Shown here one piece after another: positions 1-12,085 of a DNA stretch of 64,000 bases (positions are counted from its first letter, which is position 1; each line of letters opens with the position of its first letter). This DNA comes from Paraescarpia echinospica (Eukaryota > Annelida > Polychaeta > Sabellida > Siboglinidae). The notes below the pieces were generated by a model. The model made no database searches, was not told where the DNA came from, and worked only from the letters and a program-made list of their open reading frames with translations. The position numbers were made by a program, and so were the translations under genes. The stretch lies in contig CM034531.1 of the NCBI GenBank assembly GCA_020002185.1, positions 90,030,121 through 90,094,120 on the forward strand, written 5' to 3'.

Positions 1-2030
1 CCGTTCATTAATTTGACCTATTTAGAATTTAGAATACTGACCTTGACATACAGGGTCATATATATGTATATATATATATATCCATATATATGTATACATA
101 CATACCCACATACTTGCATACATACATAATGATACACACATATTCGTACCCGTATGCAAAACAGTGGTGGTATTAAAAAAAGATATATTTCACGTTCAGT
201 GACATTTGACCTTGACATTCAAGGTCAAGGACACACAATCTAACGTGGAACCCTTCTAATAGGATTCGACGTGAAATGTTACAAATTTGGTTCAATTTTC
301 ATGCTTTTGCCAGGCAAGTAACGATTCGGCCATAAAATGGGCTTTAAGGAACCAGACTAATACATATACGCTGCATACGTGCAGGGTCTACTTTATTTGC
401 ACCTTATATTTGCAATCAAACACACACCCGCACGCATACAGGCACGCACGCACGATGGAACGTACAAACGAACGTATGCTTACACGTAGCTACACACGTC
501 ATGTTAACAATGGCTAATTTAATTATAACTTTCTCATGCAGATAAAGCATAACTTGTGGGAATATCGCGTTCGGGCGAGGCTGTGCTGTTGGATCACACG
601 ATACGGATGTGGTGATGAACGGAGTGCGCATCGATCACGATTGCATATCGTTTGGTAGAGAATCCAATGAGCTGATTATCCAATTGAAACGTGCCAGTCA
701 AGTAGCCATTTTGTACGTCTTCTACCAACCGAACGGTACGCATCTTCCTGTCAGGGTTTGACAAGCTCACTAGAACAGGGAATTATTAAAACTGCTATGG
801 TGTAGTGACAGGAGAGTATGGTTAATTGTTACCTGTAACTGGCGGAAAGCACAGAGTGACGAGCAACATTCTCATTCATCTGCACTCCCAGTAAAACACG
901 TAGCGTTCCCGAAGGTCTCTTCAGGTTTGGTACGGTTTTGCAATCATGTAGTCAAACCTGCCTCGGCAAACTAGCGGCCGCCGTATTGGTGTTATTTGCT
1001 AAAACAGTAACAAAACATGTAACTTGGAGGGGATTACATACTCGATCGCTCATTGGTTCACAATGTGAACAATAATAAGATACTACTACTAATAATAAGG
1101 TAACTTACTTTGCGCCTAACTGCTCGGACGCCAAACTCAATGGAGAATCAAAACAAAAGGGTAGATAATTGGTATTAAAATAGTGAACATATGGACGGAT
1201 TCACTAGGGAGATAAGGTGGATAACCTAACTGCTTATTTCCAAGTGGAAAATACAAACATATAAAACTACAAAGCAATAACCTAAAACATTTACACATGG
1301 CCACGGGGAAAGGTTGAACTATATTACTTATTAATAATTTCCCCTACCACAATCACAACTTGTAACAGTTTATAAAACAAGCAAGGTAAAGCAGGTAACT
1401 TTTTAAATGACGGCGCATTTCTGTGATATTTTCGAAAGATCTAATACCTTTTTGGTAGATACTATTTTTTCAAATGTTGCTCCAATGCTTCGCGGACTTT
1501 GACGTGGATCAAATTAGTACGTATTAGTTTATCAGCAATGCTGCCGATGACGACGAAAAGCTCACACACGAAGAAGAAGATCATGCGTATCAGAAATGTG
1601 TCTGACGACACGTTAGGAATCTCTTTGGAAATCTTACGTAGCAGAGGCAATCCTTTTGAGGAAGTCGGCGAATATCTTATTACGTTGGAAAAGAAACGGG
1701 AGAGATGTGCTGGGTACACCTGAAAGTGGCCTCCTCTAGGAAAAAATCGCCTCTATGTAACATTCTGTCTTGTTGCTTCCATTGAAATCAGTGTTATGAC
1801 TAATTATGTAAAGCGGCCACGTGTTTACTGCATAAGGCAATCATGCAGCTAATTCCCGTTCATTAATTTGACCGAGAATACACAATGACAAACAAACTGA
1901 TGTAGGGCCTATTGAATGGGATATATTGGAGTACATTATCAAAACCAATACATATTTTCATTTTGTTTGTGGACGATTCATACGATGTTATTGTTATCGA
2001 TGGTAGAACATTTATCAAGTATAACCATAC
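1..2030. other. Non-coding AT-rich stretch with short repeats
   Basis: No convincing gene is visible. Positions 61-110 hold a (TA)n-type microsatellite. A 10-bp-arm inverted repeat built from TTGACCTTGA and its complement lies at 206-228, with a degenerate copy at 38-58. An 18-base string beginning at position 1 recurs at about 1857-1874. Around 1462-1723 both strands stay open for about 75-85 codons, but neither translation resembles a known family, so no gene is called. Confidence 0.5.
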
Positions 2031-2055
2031 AAGACACTAGCGTTGGAATGCGATG

Positions 2056-2340
2056 AATATTTGGAGGGAGGTCTGATTTGCACCCCCATACCGAGGCTTG
2101 CCAAAAACAACCACATTGAGGCTCTCCACAAACGTATTTTGTATCCCAAGAGGCTTGTCAAAACATCCACCATTGGGGCTATCCAAAACATCGATTTGCC
2201 CCCTCCCCCCTAAGACTGTCCAAGTACCTACAGCTGCACCCCAAATATAACTTATACTACATCCAGCCCCCACCTAAATTACGGAGGGCTGAGCCCCCCA
2301 AGCACCCTCCTACGGTTCCGACGCCTGTGCAAGTTAAATC
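2056..2340. repeat. C-rich dispersed repeat remnant
   Basis: This stretch is unusually C-rich for its surroundings and ends in a run resembling 'ggttccgacgcctgtgc'. A related G/C-rich string (around a 'ggcgtgggaac' core, with blocks of C) occurs near 52861-53090. This suggests a dispersed non-coding repeat; the family was not identified. The antisense 78-codon frame here is not a credible gene. Confidence 0.35.
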
Positions 2341-2712
2341 ATTCAGTAACGTCTTCTATCCACCGTACAGTGATCAGAATCCATAAATGGACACCATGTA
2401 AGACCAACAAACGAGACCACACGATACAATGTAGGTAACAAATATCCGACAACGCGTCTCTGTATGAACACAATTTAACTGCAGTTCACCCTGTCAACTC
2501 AGGCTGCAACGGTATTGTTACAATTTGACAAGGACGCCCACATCGCTTCCAGGAAAGAAGTAGTTCATACTGAGTACATGAGGCCGTGCAATACTGAAAT
2601 AGAGCACATTGATTCCATAGTTGATCTCATCCATGTCCTGCGACTATCGTCGCTGGCACTTCTTTATACGGGGAAACGGACGGAGAGCTTTTGGCAAACA
2701 CCAGCAGTATAG

Positions 2713-5032
2713 CAAATAACATTTATACGCACTTACCCTGTTAAAGTCACAGCTACTAGCCGCGAACTGTAAGTGGACGCTTGTTGTAGTTTGCATGGGA
2801 TTTTACTTGCTACTAGCCGCTAGTAGCAAGTACTCGCTACTTTCTCTTAACCGCTAGTAACGAACTTTATGTGAACGGTCTTTAATCCATCAATTCGCGT
2901 TATGATAGTATTCATCTTATAACTTATACAATACACAATAAAATAACTACGCAATACACAATAAAATAACCAACGTCTCTCCAAAATAGTATCATATACA
3001 ATGTGTATATATCCCAGATAGTATCGTATAATATACATTTTGTATGTGTTGTTCAGCAGGACAGCGCACTTTCTGTTGCAAACAAAAAGAACGATATAAT
3101 GGACTGGAGGGAGACTACAGAATAAATAACATTAACATTATATGTGAACATGTTGTAACATTTTTTAGCAGTTAATAACAATATGGCGACTTCTACGCAA
3201 TGCTTGTACATGCACTCTGCTACTTTTCAGTACGAAGCCGTATAAATCGCTTCCGTCCTTGTCGAATCAATGCTTCAGATGTTAAAGCGTTTTTCAATTT
3301 GTTAGTAAAATGATCAGTGGTTCCATGGGGGATGATCTTCCTACACTCGAACCAAACGTGCTTCTTAGGTTCCAACCTTTCAGGTGACATAAAAGTGAAC
3401 CTTTCCATAAGCCTGGAATTACAAATGCTGTTTCTCCACTAATACATTTATACGTACCTGCATATTTTGCATGCTACTTTTATTGTATTGCATATTAGTC
3501 GACTGAAACTTATTCAGTTTGTCGCCTAGCTGTTTGGGCTGCGAGTGGCGAGATTACAGCATCAACTGGAGTCATCGGTAGCCACAACAGAAGGCATTGT
3601 GATAAGTCTTTGAAAGGCCCCAAGGTAGTGATCATTTACTGTGGCGACGCTATACAGAGTGATGTCGTGATAGTCGAGACAAGTTATATTAAGATCTGCG
3701 AAGTGGAAGTATACTCAGGTGAGTAGAAACTCATTGCAGAATGTCGCTTTAGACAGGTGAACATTGCAGAAACCGTCGTTAGTATTAGGTAAAGAACGTT
3801 CGTACCTCCACTTCTTCTGCACATAGCGCGTAACACAAAACTGCTTCGGATTAGTTTACCTTTCAACTAGACCTGATGAAATAAACAAATAAAATATCGT
3901 TCTTATCCATAAGTCACTAACTAAGCTTAGTTTTCGAAATATGTAATCCTATTCTTCTTAAATTCCTTTAATTTTAAACAAATTATAGTGATGTGTGTAT
4001 ATGGATGTGTGTATATAGAACCGATTACTGTGTTTTTGCTAGAGCCACTGATAGACATACCACATACATAATATCATGAAAAATTGACGCTATGCAGTCT
4101 CCTGTGTGTTCTTGATCTAACTAAAGCACGTGATAGAGTGAGATATTTAGTGTTGTTACAACCGGACATAATATGTAATATAAATAAAGTATATTCATGC
4201 CTCTTTCCCTCATTTCGACTGCCGCTTTCCCTCCTGCTCTTTTCCCTCCTGTCCATTTCCTTGCGGTCCCATTGATGTCCATTTCACTCTTGTCTCCTGC
4301 CACCTTATCCCGTTCAGTCACATCCCTCACCCTCATGCCACTTTCCTCCTGTTATATTCCCTCCTGGCCCTTCCCCTCCTGTCGTATTCCCACAGGTGCC
4401 ATACACCCTGGCTGTACGACGTTTCTCTTCGTACCACCGATCCCCTTGTCAATAATCTCCTCAATCCTGACGTCTGGCTGGAAAACGCCCAAATAGCCAT
4501 TAATTCATGTCAACACCATAACCAATTTCTCTAACTCGTCTACACCTTTCGACACTCCAAACTCTGACCTCTCTATCACAGTCACTCGAAGTTGAAACTA
4601 TCCACCGTAGTTCCCGTCCAGTCTTCGCCAAGTCTATTATGCAGCTCTCAGAATTAGAACAAATCACGTTACGATTCACCTTCATTTCCAACTTGTTTGG
4701 GACTATAATTGTTGTATTGTTGTTAGAGTAATTCAACATAGCTATATAAAATGATGTTTGATAGAAATTAAAATTGATAACAATAATTGTAATGCAATAA
4801 CATTGATATAGTTAATTTTACTCGAATTTTGAAATAATTGATTCAATTTTCCTTATAAAAATCGTCTGCATAATTCAAACTTATGAATATTGCACACAAT
4901 AATACATATATCATGTAATTGTATTGCAACATTATAATTACACGTGTCACTTGTTCTTTTAAGTGAGGGAAATTGAAATCTGCCAAATTTGACAGGTACT
5001 ACCAAAATAGATAAGCGCCACGTTCTCGTTTG
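2713..5032. other. Intergenic, mostly unassigned
   Basis: The stretch is AT-rich with a few weak open frames. On the minus strand at 3220-3408 a 62-codon frame has a basic, protein-like composition, but no family was recognised and no splice context is convincing. At about 4195-4400 the minus strand is purine-rich and reads as a Lys/Gly/Glu/Arg-rich stretch like the linker of the CR1 ORF1 seen at 63190-63470, so it is probably a small fragment of that LINE. Confidence 0.4.
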
Positions 5033-5612
5033 AACAAGATTTAACAAGATTGCCACCCAGAAAATTCCGCCCTTTTAAGGCATGTGTCGATTTGATTTTT
5101 AATCATATTCACGCTACTAGTACCCACACAATCAGCAGATAATTATCTTTATCCTGAACTTTCTGTGTGCTCCGAACATATGCATACAAACTCGTGCTGT
5201 CTAATTTTTGTTCGTAGCTTCTCTTTGAATTTTTTATTTCAGTTTTAGCTTGATTTAGTGATTCTTTATAAATGTTGTAGTTTCGTTATTTCCAGTACGT
5301 CTATATGACTTCTACATCGTTTGTTTTTACTTAATTGTTCTTATGGCTTCTTTCGATAAGTATTTCTTTTTGGACCTTTTCCCTTGTTTTTTTAAGGAAC
5401 ACATTTATTGACGATGCACTCTATTTCACTCTTTAAGATATTCCAGCATTCTTTTGATGACTTATTCTTCAGTGTGTTGTTCCAGTCTATCTTTGCTAAA
5501 TATTTCCTCATTACCTTATATCTTCCTTTGTGAAAAATTCTCCTGAACTGCTTTTTATTATTTCATTCTGATTTTACTTTGATGGTAAAATGTATCTGAC
5601 TAATTCATTCTT

Positions 5613-6298
5613 TCAGGACAAAACTATGTCTAACATATTCTCACCCCTGGCTGGCTTTAGCACATGTTGAGAAAGGAAACTGTCTTGTACTAAAACTAAA
5701 AACGTGTGGTCCTCACTCCCCGTACTTTGTAGAGATTTCCATTGTATATGAGCATGGTTAAAATCTCCCCTAATAATACAGTCCCGTTTGCTAAGTTCCC
5801 TTATAGCGTTTTGTACTTTTTCATTCTCTTCTACACATATGTTTGGACTTCGATAGACTAACCCCACCGTTAACGTTGAGTTTCCTGTAACTATGTTACA
5901 CCAAACAGCTTCTTCGCAATCTGCTTCTGTTTCCAATTTATTTCATCAGCCTGGATAGATTCTTTAACATGTAAAATAACTCCACCTCCCCTTCTTCCTA
6001 TTCTATCTTTCCTAAACATTATATAGCCTGTTAGTCCCAATTCGGCATCTGATATATCAGTGGTGACCCATGATTCGGTTATACCTATTATGTGAGGGTC
6101 ACTATCTTCTACCGTAACGTTTAGTTCACTTATTTTGTTTACTATGCTCCTTGCATTTAAACAAACGCATTTATATCCTGATTCAGAAAAGTTTTCCAGG
6201 CTGTTGTTTGCTGATTTATTTCTGCTGTTTTTATCAATGTCTCCAGTTTCAGGCTTCTCTGTGAATCCCCCTGCGAATCTAGATGCAGCCTGTCCCAT
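5613..6298 (-). pseudogene. CR1 ORF2 N-terminus, AP-like endonuclease
   Basis: This is the N-terminal apurinic-like endonuclease domain of a CR1-clade ORF2, which nicks target DNA for target-primed reverse transcription. The minus strand shows the CLNARSIVNK start, the GITESW motif with the catalytic glutamate, and GLVYRSPN and GDFNHAHIQW further on. Reading is broken by a frameshift near 5.9 kb, where one frame (5891-6298) hands over to another (5613-5936). It is about 90 percent similar by eye to the same domain in copy B at 42255, which supports the family assignment. The reverse transcriptase that should follow is mostly deleted, so this copy cannot be functional. Confidence 0.85.
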
Positions 6299-6301
6299 TG
6301 T

Positions 6302-6848
6302 CTACAGATTGCAGCAAGTTTTCTGAGAAAAATGCAGCCCCTTTCCACTTACATGGAGGCCATCTCTCACGTACATATCTTCCCTCCCAACAAAGTATCC
6401 CCATAAATCTACGAATCCCATCCTTTCTTCTTTACACATCTGCTCAACTAGTGTGTTAATCGCCGTCCTCTTGCAATTTCTATATGTTGGCCCAATTCCT
6501 CCCATTACTGGCAACATTCCTGAGAGAATAATCTGTTCGACTCTTGTCTTCTTAAACTTCCTCACTAACTGTCTGTACTTCTGTACTATTCCAGTTGTTA
6601 CCTCCCTGTCAGCATTATTTGTCCCTACGTGTACTATTATAGACCCTCCCTTGCCATGCCTCAATACCTTATCTACCCTTTCAGTCACATATTCTATCTT
6701 AGCCCCCGGCAAACAAACATCGACGTCCTCCCTTTCGCTTAGTGTCTTATCCGTCTTTCTCAGAACAGAGTCGCCCATAAACACCCTCTCTTTTCTCAAT
6801 GCCCCCTCAATCACTGCCTCAGAGTAGCTCCTTCTCCGGTTGGCATCT
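6302..6848 (-). pseudogene. CR1 ORF1 C-terminal esterase (SGNH/GDSL-like) domain
   Basis: This is the C-terminal part of ORF1 from a CR1 element carrying an SGNH-hydrolase-like esterase domain. Visible blocks on the minus strand are the nucleophile block around GDSVLRKTD, the block VHVGTNNAD (the Asn/Gly oxyanion region), ILSGMLPVMGG, and the terminal DGLHVSGKG block with the catalytic Asp and His. The same domain appears on the plus strand at 63482-64000. Established knowledge: several CR1 lineages carry an esterase in ORF1, probably for membrane or lipid-associated transport of the RNP. Only about 170 codons remain here; the N-terminal zinc-binding part is absent because the copy is 5'-truncated. 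Confidence 0.85.
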
Positions 6849-7139
6849 GTCTGTTTTATACTCTATGCTCCACTCACTTTTAAACGGCTGCATAGCTGGC
6901 AATCTTGAAGTCGGCGTGATGTCACAATCACGTATATCAACCAATAAACGCAGATAATTTTGAGCCCCTCTCCGTTCTTTGGTATACGTTATTGAGACAT
7001 CATGCCCATAGAAAATATCAGTTTCGCTGTCGTTAAAGCACGTCAGTTTAAAGCTCGTTTAAAAGTGGGTGGAGCTGATACCATGAAACGAAGAACTAGT
7101 GAAGTGCGCATGTCTAAATCCTAGAATATTTATAAAGAT

Positions 7140-8750
7140 AGCAATCTCCAAGCAAAAGTGCGCTTCCGGTCAAGGTGTCTCTCGTAACAACAGTAAATAA
7201 TCAACCACCCCAAAGCCTAACAAACATAAGGATGACGCCAACAGCTATAGACCAATATATCTGCTCTGCATCCCCTACGAGATCCTCGAAAGACTCATAT
7301 ATGGACGCATCGAGCCAATCATCGACCCGCAACTACCAACAGAGAAAGCTAGTTTCAGACGCGGAATGCCAACAACAGATCAAGTGACTCTTCTTCTAAC
7401 ACAAGACATAGAAGACAGCTTCCAAGCCAACAAAAACGCTGGTGCCGTATTTGTCCACTTGACACCGGGTGGCACCGATGCCTGCAACTCAAGCTCCACC
7501 AGACCCAACCAAACAAATGAATGGTTAGCTTCGTCATGCAAATGATTTCCAATTGAAGCTTTGTAATGAAGACCAGCGGTGGGCAGCGAAGAAGACTCAG
7601 ACGACTAAAGAAAGGTTCTGTCCAAATACCATTTCTCATCAATATCTACATCTACGATCTGCCAGAAACAACATCAAAGAAGTACGGATATGCTGACGAC
7701 CTCGCAATATTAATGAGGCACATGCAATGGTCCTATGTTGAGACTGGTCTCACACCAGACATGAAAATCCTCTCCACCTACCCAAAACAACGGCGACTGA
7801 AACTCAATCAGAAGAAATCGGTCTCTGTCGTTTTCAATCTCTACAACAAAGAAGATGATCGCGAAATGAACGTGTTTGCGAACAATACACGTCTCGTTTG
7901 TCAAGCAGCCCCTGCATACATGGACAACAAACTAGACAGATCATTGACTTACATGCAACATATGGAAAACTTAAGCGCAAAAATAGCACCACGTGGAGCG
8001 CTGATACGCCGATTTGCTGGTACCACTTGGTGAGCAAGCACCAATACACTACACACTTCTACCCTGGCGTTAGTGTACGCGCCTGCGGAATACTGTACAC
8101 CAGTGTGGTGCAGAAGTGCACACACATCAAAACTGGACGTCAGCATCAACAACTCCCTACGAGTTGTCACTGGTTGTTTAAGAGCAACATAAATTGAACA
8201 CTTATCGGTGCGAGCAGGCATTGCACCACCGACACTTCCAAGACAGGCAGCTTGGGCAAGCGTGCAAAACACTGATAATCTACTATACAACGTTTGCTCA
8301 GAAAGGGCTAGTGTGCAGCGCCTGAAGTCATGACACCCTGTCAACAACCAGGCACTTAAACTCATGACATTTCTGGGCCCCAGTGAAACAACAGCACACT
8401 GGATATCAACCAAATAGAGGGCGGACTGGCTGTCCAAACCAACCCCCCTACATAAGTTCTTTTCATAATTATCTGGGCACTGTGCCAGCTCTGACCTCAC
8501 GCGAAAGGCTTGGACGAAGCTGAACCGCCTGCGAACGGGAGTTGGACGTTTCAATGCTAGTATGCACTTTTGGGGACTATGCGAAAGTGTTACCTGTGAA
8601 TGCGGTGCGGGCCAGCAAACAGCAGACCACATTATCAGCCACTGCATTATCTGCGGTGCTCCACACGGATAGACTGGCATCGCTGAGCTAGACCTAGCGA
8701 CCCGGGAGTGGCTGCTCAACAACACTCTGCAGGTCTAGGCAGTAGACAAA
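7140..8750 (+). pseudogene. LINE reverse transcriptase relic (jockey/I-like group)
   Basis: This is a decayed ORF2 covering the reverse transcriptase and C-terminal region of a non-LTR retrotransposon of a different clade from the CR1 copies. Visible in successive frames are an SYRPIYLLCIPYEILERL-type block near 7230-7290, FRRGMPTTDQVTLLLTQDIED near 7350-7410, the catalytic GYADDLAIL near 7690, a KLDRSLTYMQHME block near 7930, and a C-terminal NRLRTGVGRF...CECGAGQQTADHII zinc-like block near 8530-8640. Several frameshifts and stops separate these blocks. The long open frame on the opposite strand (7949-8725) is only its shadow. The YADD active site is intact, but the copy is not translatable as a unit. 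Confidence 0.8.
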
Positions 8751-10412
8751 CGCAAGAAGGAGAACAGTCAACATTTGATAGTTTTTGATCAGACGCAGGG
8801 TTAGTAATGTGCCACACATGATTAAAACACTTATGCCATTCGCCGTGTCGTGAATTTGCCATGATATGTCGACTGTTGTGAATACCGGTAATTTATATTC
8901 AATAAGTAACTTTACTACGTCTTGAATGATTCACAAAAGAGCGAAAGACAATGCCTGAACAATTTATTACATAATATATATATATGCTACATTCCGTCAC
9001 AATTTTTTGCGAACAGACTTGTAGACACGTTGCTTTGAGTGAGGAACGAAAATAGACTGGCGGAATCAAAATGTCATAAAAGACGCCTATGCCAAAACTC
9101 GTGCGTCCTATCTGCTCTGTGTAAATAGCTGTATTGAAATAAGTGCGTTAAGCATGCGAGATTTCAGTCACACGATTTGTTATCTAGAACGCATTTTCCT
9201 GTAGTGAATTTTACGTTTAAATTAATAATTGAATGTTCCAAGTTCTTGCACCGTGTAATTCCGTGGTAATACAGTATTGTTTGTTTAACTCTAGTTTTTA
9301 CTCTGAATGGTACCATGACAGTCATCCTGGGTTTTTTAACATTAGTAGTTGGCAGTTCAACATACATTACATTTTCACTGAAACAACCAAATTGAAGTCA
9401 AAAGAAGACCAAAATAACACAATACCAAGAGGACTGAATTGTACGATGGACTAACTTAGTCTCTGGACACGCAACGATTGATTGGCTAACTTTAAATTTT
9501 ACGCTTCATTATAGAGATATTAGGAAAAAAAAATTTTTGCAGGTCCCTGCGTGTTTTTTTTGGGGATGCGTTTTGATAATACTTTAGCCATCCTCCCGTT
9601 ATTAAAACACCCTCAAACAGAATCAGTTGAAGCTCACCAAACATATCAAAGTGCACAAACATATTATCAATGCAATTATAGTCTGGTCAAGCGGAACACT
9701 GGTATCATAGGGGGATGTACGTTCAAGTCCTAATTGCAACCCCCACAGCCAATGGCTATGGGCGTCAAAAGTAGAGTACCCATGTGCTGCAGGTGAAAAG
9801 GGGCGCTGGTACGTCAACTGAGAAAAAAATTGGAAGACTGAACCATCCAAAATGGCAAACCAACTCGTAACTCTACATGCATTGTACATCTAATTCATAA
9901 TCAGTCCTCAACTTGACTATTAACTTAATCAATTATCAGTTTAAAAGACATATACACTTCTCTATTTAAAAATAATTACTGTTTATTGTATTGAACACTT
10001 CATTTTTAGATTAATTACCATTGTAACGGTAGTTAGAATTATAAATGAAAAATAAAGCTAATTGCAAGGTAATTATGGAGCCCCATACACAATTTTGGAG
10101 CAGGCACTATAGCAAATAAAATGTATTATTATTTATAAATTGACTTAAATTTTTAATTGGCATTCCCCAGTCAGTATATTGAATATTCACTAGTATCGCG
10201 AAACTTCGATATATCGAGTATTGATGTAATGTTGGTTCGATATATATACATATATGAAAGTATCGTGATACCATAAAGTATCGTTGTTAAACTTTTACAA
10301 GCATCATGATATCAAGTGATGATCTAATGCTGGTTAGACACTTGATATTGATATCAACATATTACACTACTATGAAGTATCAGTGTCTTACTTTCACTAG
10401 CGTCATGATACT
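8751..10412. other. AT-rich intergenic DNA
   Basis: No gene was recognised. Open frames of 60-88 codons occur on both strands but have low-complexity or shadow character. The 10190-10400 part carries repeated 'gtatcgtgat'/'atcatgatat'-type strings suggestive of a decayed short repeat. Confidence 0.45.
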
Positions 10413-11705
10413 TCAGTGTTTCTCAAATGTTTTCGTCTACGACCCCTCTTTCTCAGGCAATCATCACAACCCCTCCACCAACCACAATAAATCTAAGATA
10501 ACCAATGTTTACTCTAAAGTAAAAAAAACAGTTATATATATGAATACACCTTAATTTGAAGTCACATTTAAAATGTGCTGCTTGTAATCAAATATGTGAC
10601 GCTGAGTAATACCAACACGCTTCATGATTGCGAATTATTTATCTTTCTGACGTTGCATAAATAAACATATGTTTTAATTCGTACAATCAGATAGTTATGC
10701 ACGCTTTTTCTTCTCTACTTATATGAAAGGGATACATCTTAAATCCAAATATAACTAGTGACTAAAGGGACAAACCAAATCAGCAATGGCAAGGTGAAGG
10801 CCACCTATTTTGGGTGGTGCCACCTAGCGAATGAACCGTGAAATAGTCTAATGCCTTGATTGATCTGTACATGAAAGCAGCGTCAACTCAACTACTGACT
10901 CGGACTGACTAGCTGTCGTCACTCTGGCCACACTTTATTTAAACTTGGCAAATACTGTATATATGCATCTGAGTACACACTTAAAAAGAACAATATTACA
11001 ATATTGTTAGCTTTGGACATCTCACTTTGAACAATCAATATGTGTATAGTAACTTCTAACAACTTTGTTGGTAAAATTATAAAAAAGACTAATAATGTTT
11101 TGCACCTCAGAATGAGCGTATTTTTGACGGTAACAAAAACTTCGGGCAGGTAACTTTCACAGGCGGGCCACTAACTTTTCAAATCTACATGCCCCCTGGG
11201 CCAGTGGATTCAAAACCTTAATGTCAAGGCCTGCAAAGGGATGCTGCAAAGCATCGACATGCTTATTGATTCTGGGTTTCGTTATAGCGAGTGCACACCG
11301 GAGATCGTGCTCCACCTTTAGCTTGTTGTTACATTTTGTCTTAATGTGTACGAGATCAGAGAACGCAGCCTCACGGTGGTAGGTTGAAGCAATTGGTAGC
11401 AGGTGGCGCAGGGCAATCAAGTCAGGAAAGGTAACTTCCACGGATGACCAGAGCACTGTGACAGTTTCAGAATCTGTTTGTGCAGCATCGTTGTCATCTG
11501 GTACACATATAACTGGAGCGATGAATAGATTCCTCAACAACCGAATTGTTTGACTACACATCTCCGGGAAGTATCTTGTAAATTCCACCGCCAATATTTT
11601 CAGGTGCTGAATTATCAAACTCTGTGTTGGGTCATCACAGTTTCGAGAACATTTGCTAAACTCACCGAAATACCTATTAGTAATTACACAACTGTAGAAG
11701 AACAA
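10413..11705 (-). mobile_element. hAT DNA transposon relic
   Basis: A hAT-type terminal sequence ('cagtgtttctcaaatg' followed by a cgacccc string) lies at 10413, and a hAT transposase C-terminus is encoded on the minus strand at 11157-11705. This is the expected arrangement for the 3' end of a minus-oriented element. No matching inverted terminus was found to the right, so the 5' part appears lost or too diverged to see. Confidence 0.65.
11157..11705 (-). pseudogene. hAT transposase C-terminal fragment (ZBED5/SCAND3-like)
   Basis: About 180 codons correspond to the C-terminal half of a hAT transposase related to the domesticated ZBED5/FAM200/SCAND3 proteins. The hAT dimerisation (hATC) signature is visible as LPIASTYHREAAFSDLVHIK followed by CNNKLKVEHDLRCALAITKPRI. 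Upstream, the frame contains a HLKILAVEFTRYFPE block typical of the same family. The BED zinc finger and the RNase-H catalytic core are missing, so this is a transposase fossil. An alternative, a domesticated host gene exon, is possible but there is no sign of neighbouring exons. Confidence 0.75.
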
Positions 11706-11769
11706 AAAAAAGAATTTGTTTTATTTGACACATACATTTCAAATAATACATACAATATATCCATGTAAA

Positions 11770-12085
11770 AAAATAATACAAATATATAACCTTATGGTAA
11801 ACATGGTGTAATGTATGGTAAATAACAAAAAGTAGGGTCAGGAGACTCATCTAAGACAATGGTAGTCGCTATCAAGGAGCCAACTTTTGTATTAAAACTT
11901 TAAACGAATCAATACATCACCTAATCAAATTCTTCCAGAAAAGAAAAAGAACAAAAAAACATAATATGTATGCATGTGTGTAGTGTGAGCAAGCTCACAT
12001 GATTATTGTGTTTGTCGTTAAGACACTGTTTTGTACTGTATCAAGTTGATAGGTGGTTGTCGGTTCTTAATTTTGAATACATATA
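11770..12085. other. AT-rich spacer
   Basis: Short AT-rich interval between the hAT relic and the next LINE. Nothing recognisable is seen. Confidence 0.4.

Larger units (their letters stand above)
5033..6848 (-). mobile_element. CR1-type LINE, copy A (5'-truncated, internally deleted)
   Basis: This is one minus-strand non-LTR retrotransposon. Reading leftwards it has the end of ORF1 (esterase domain), then the start of ORF2 (endonuclease), then a shortened ORF2 interior near 5100-5500, then a 3' end made of two copies of an 'aatcttgtta'-like unit. The same 3' signature ends copies B (44957) and C (47345), so all three belong to one family. The copy stops at about 6848 inside ORF1, so it is 5'-truncated. 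Most of the reverse transcriptase is missing between the endonuclease and the 3' end. Confidence 0.88.

Noticed and set aside
4197..4496. 99-codon Pro/Ser/Leu-rich frame on the plus strand
   Set aside because: It is the complement of a Lys/Gly/Glu/Arg-rich stretch resembling the CR1 ORF1 linker.
7949..8725. A 258-codon open frame on the minus strand
   Set aside because: It is antisense to a recognisable LINE reverse transcriptase/C-terminal region on the plus strand, whose conserved blocks explain the sequence.
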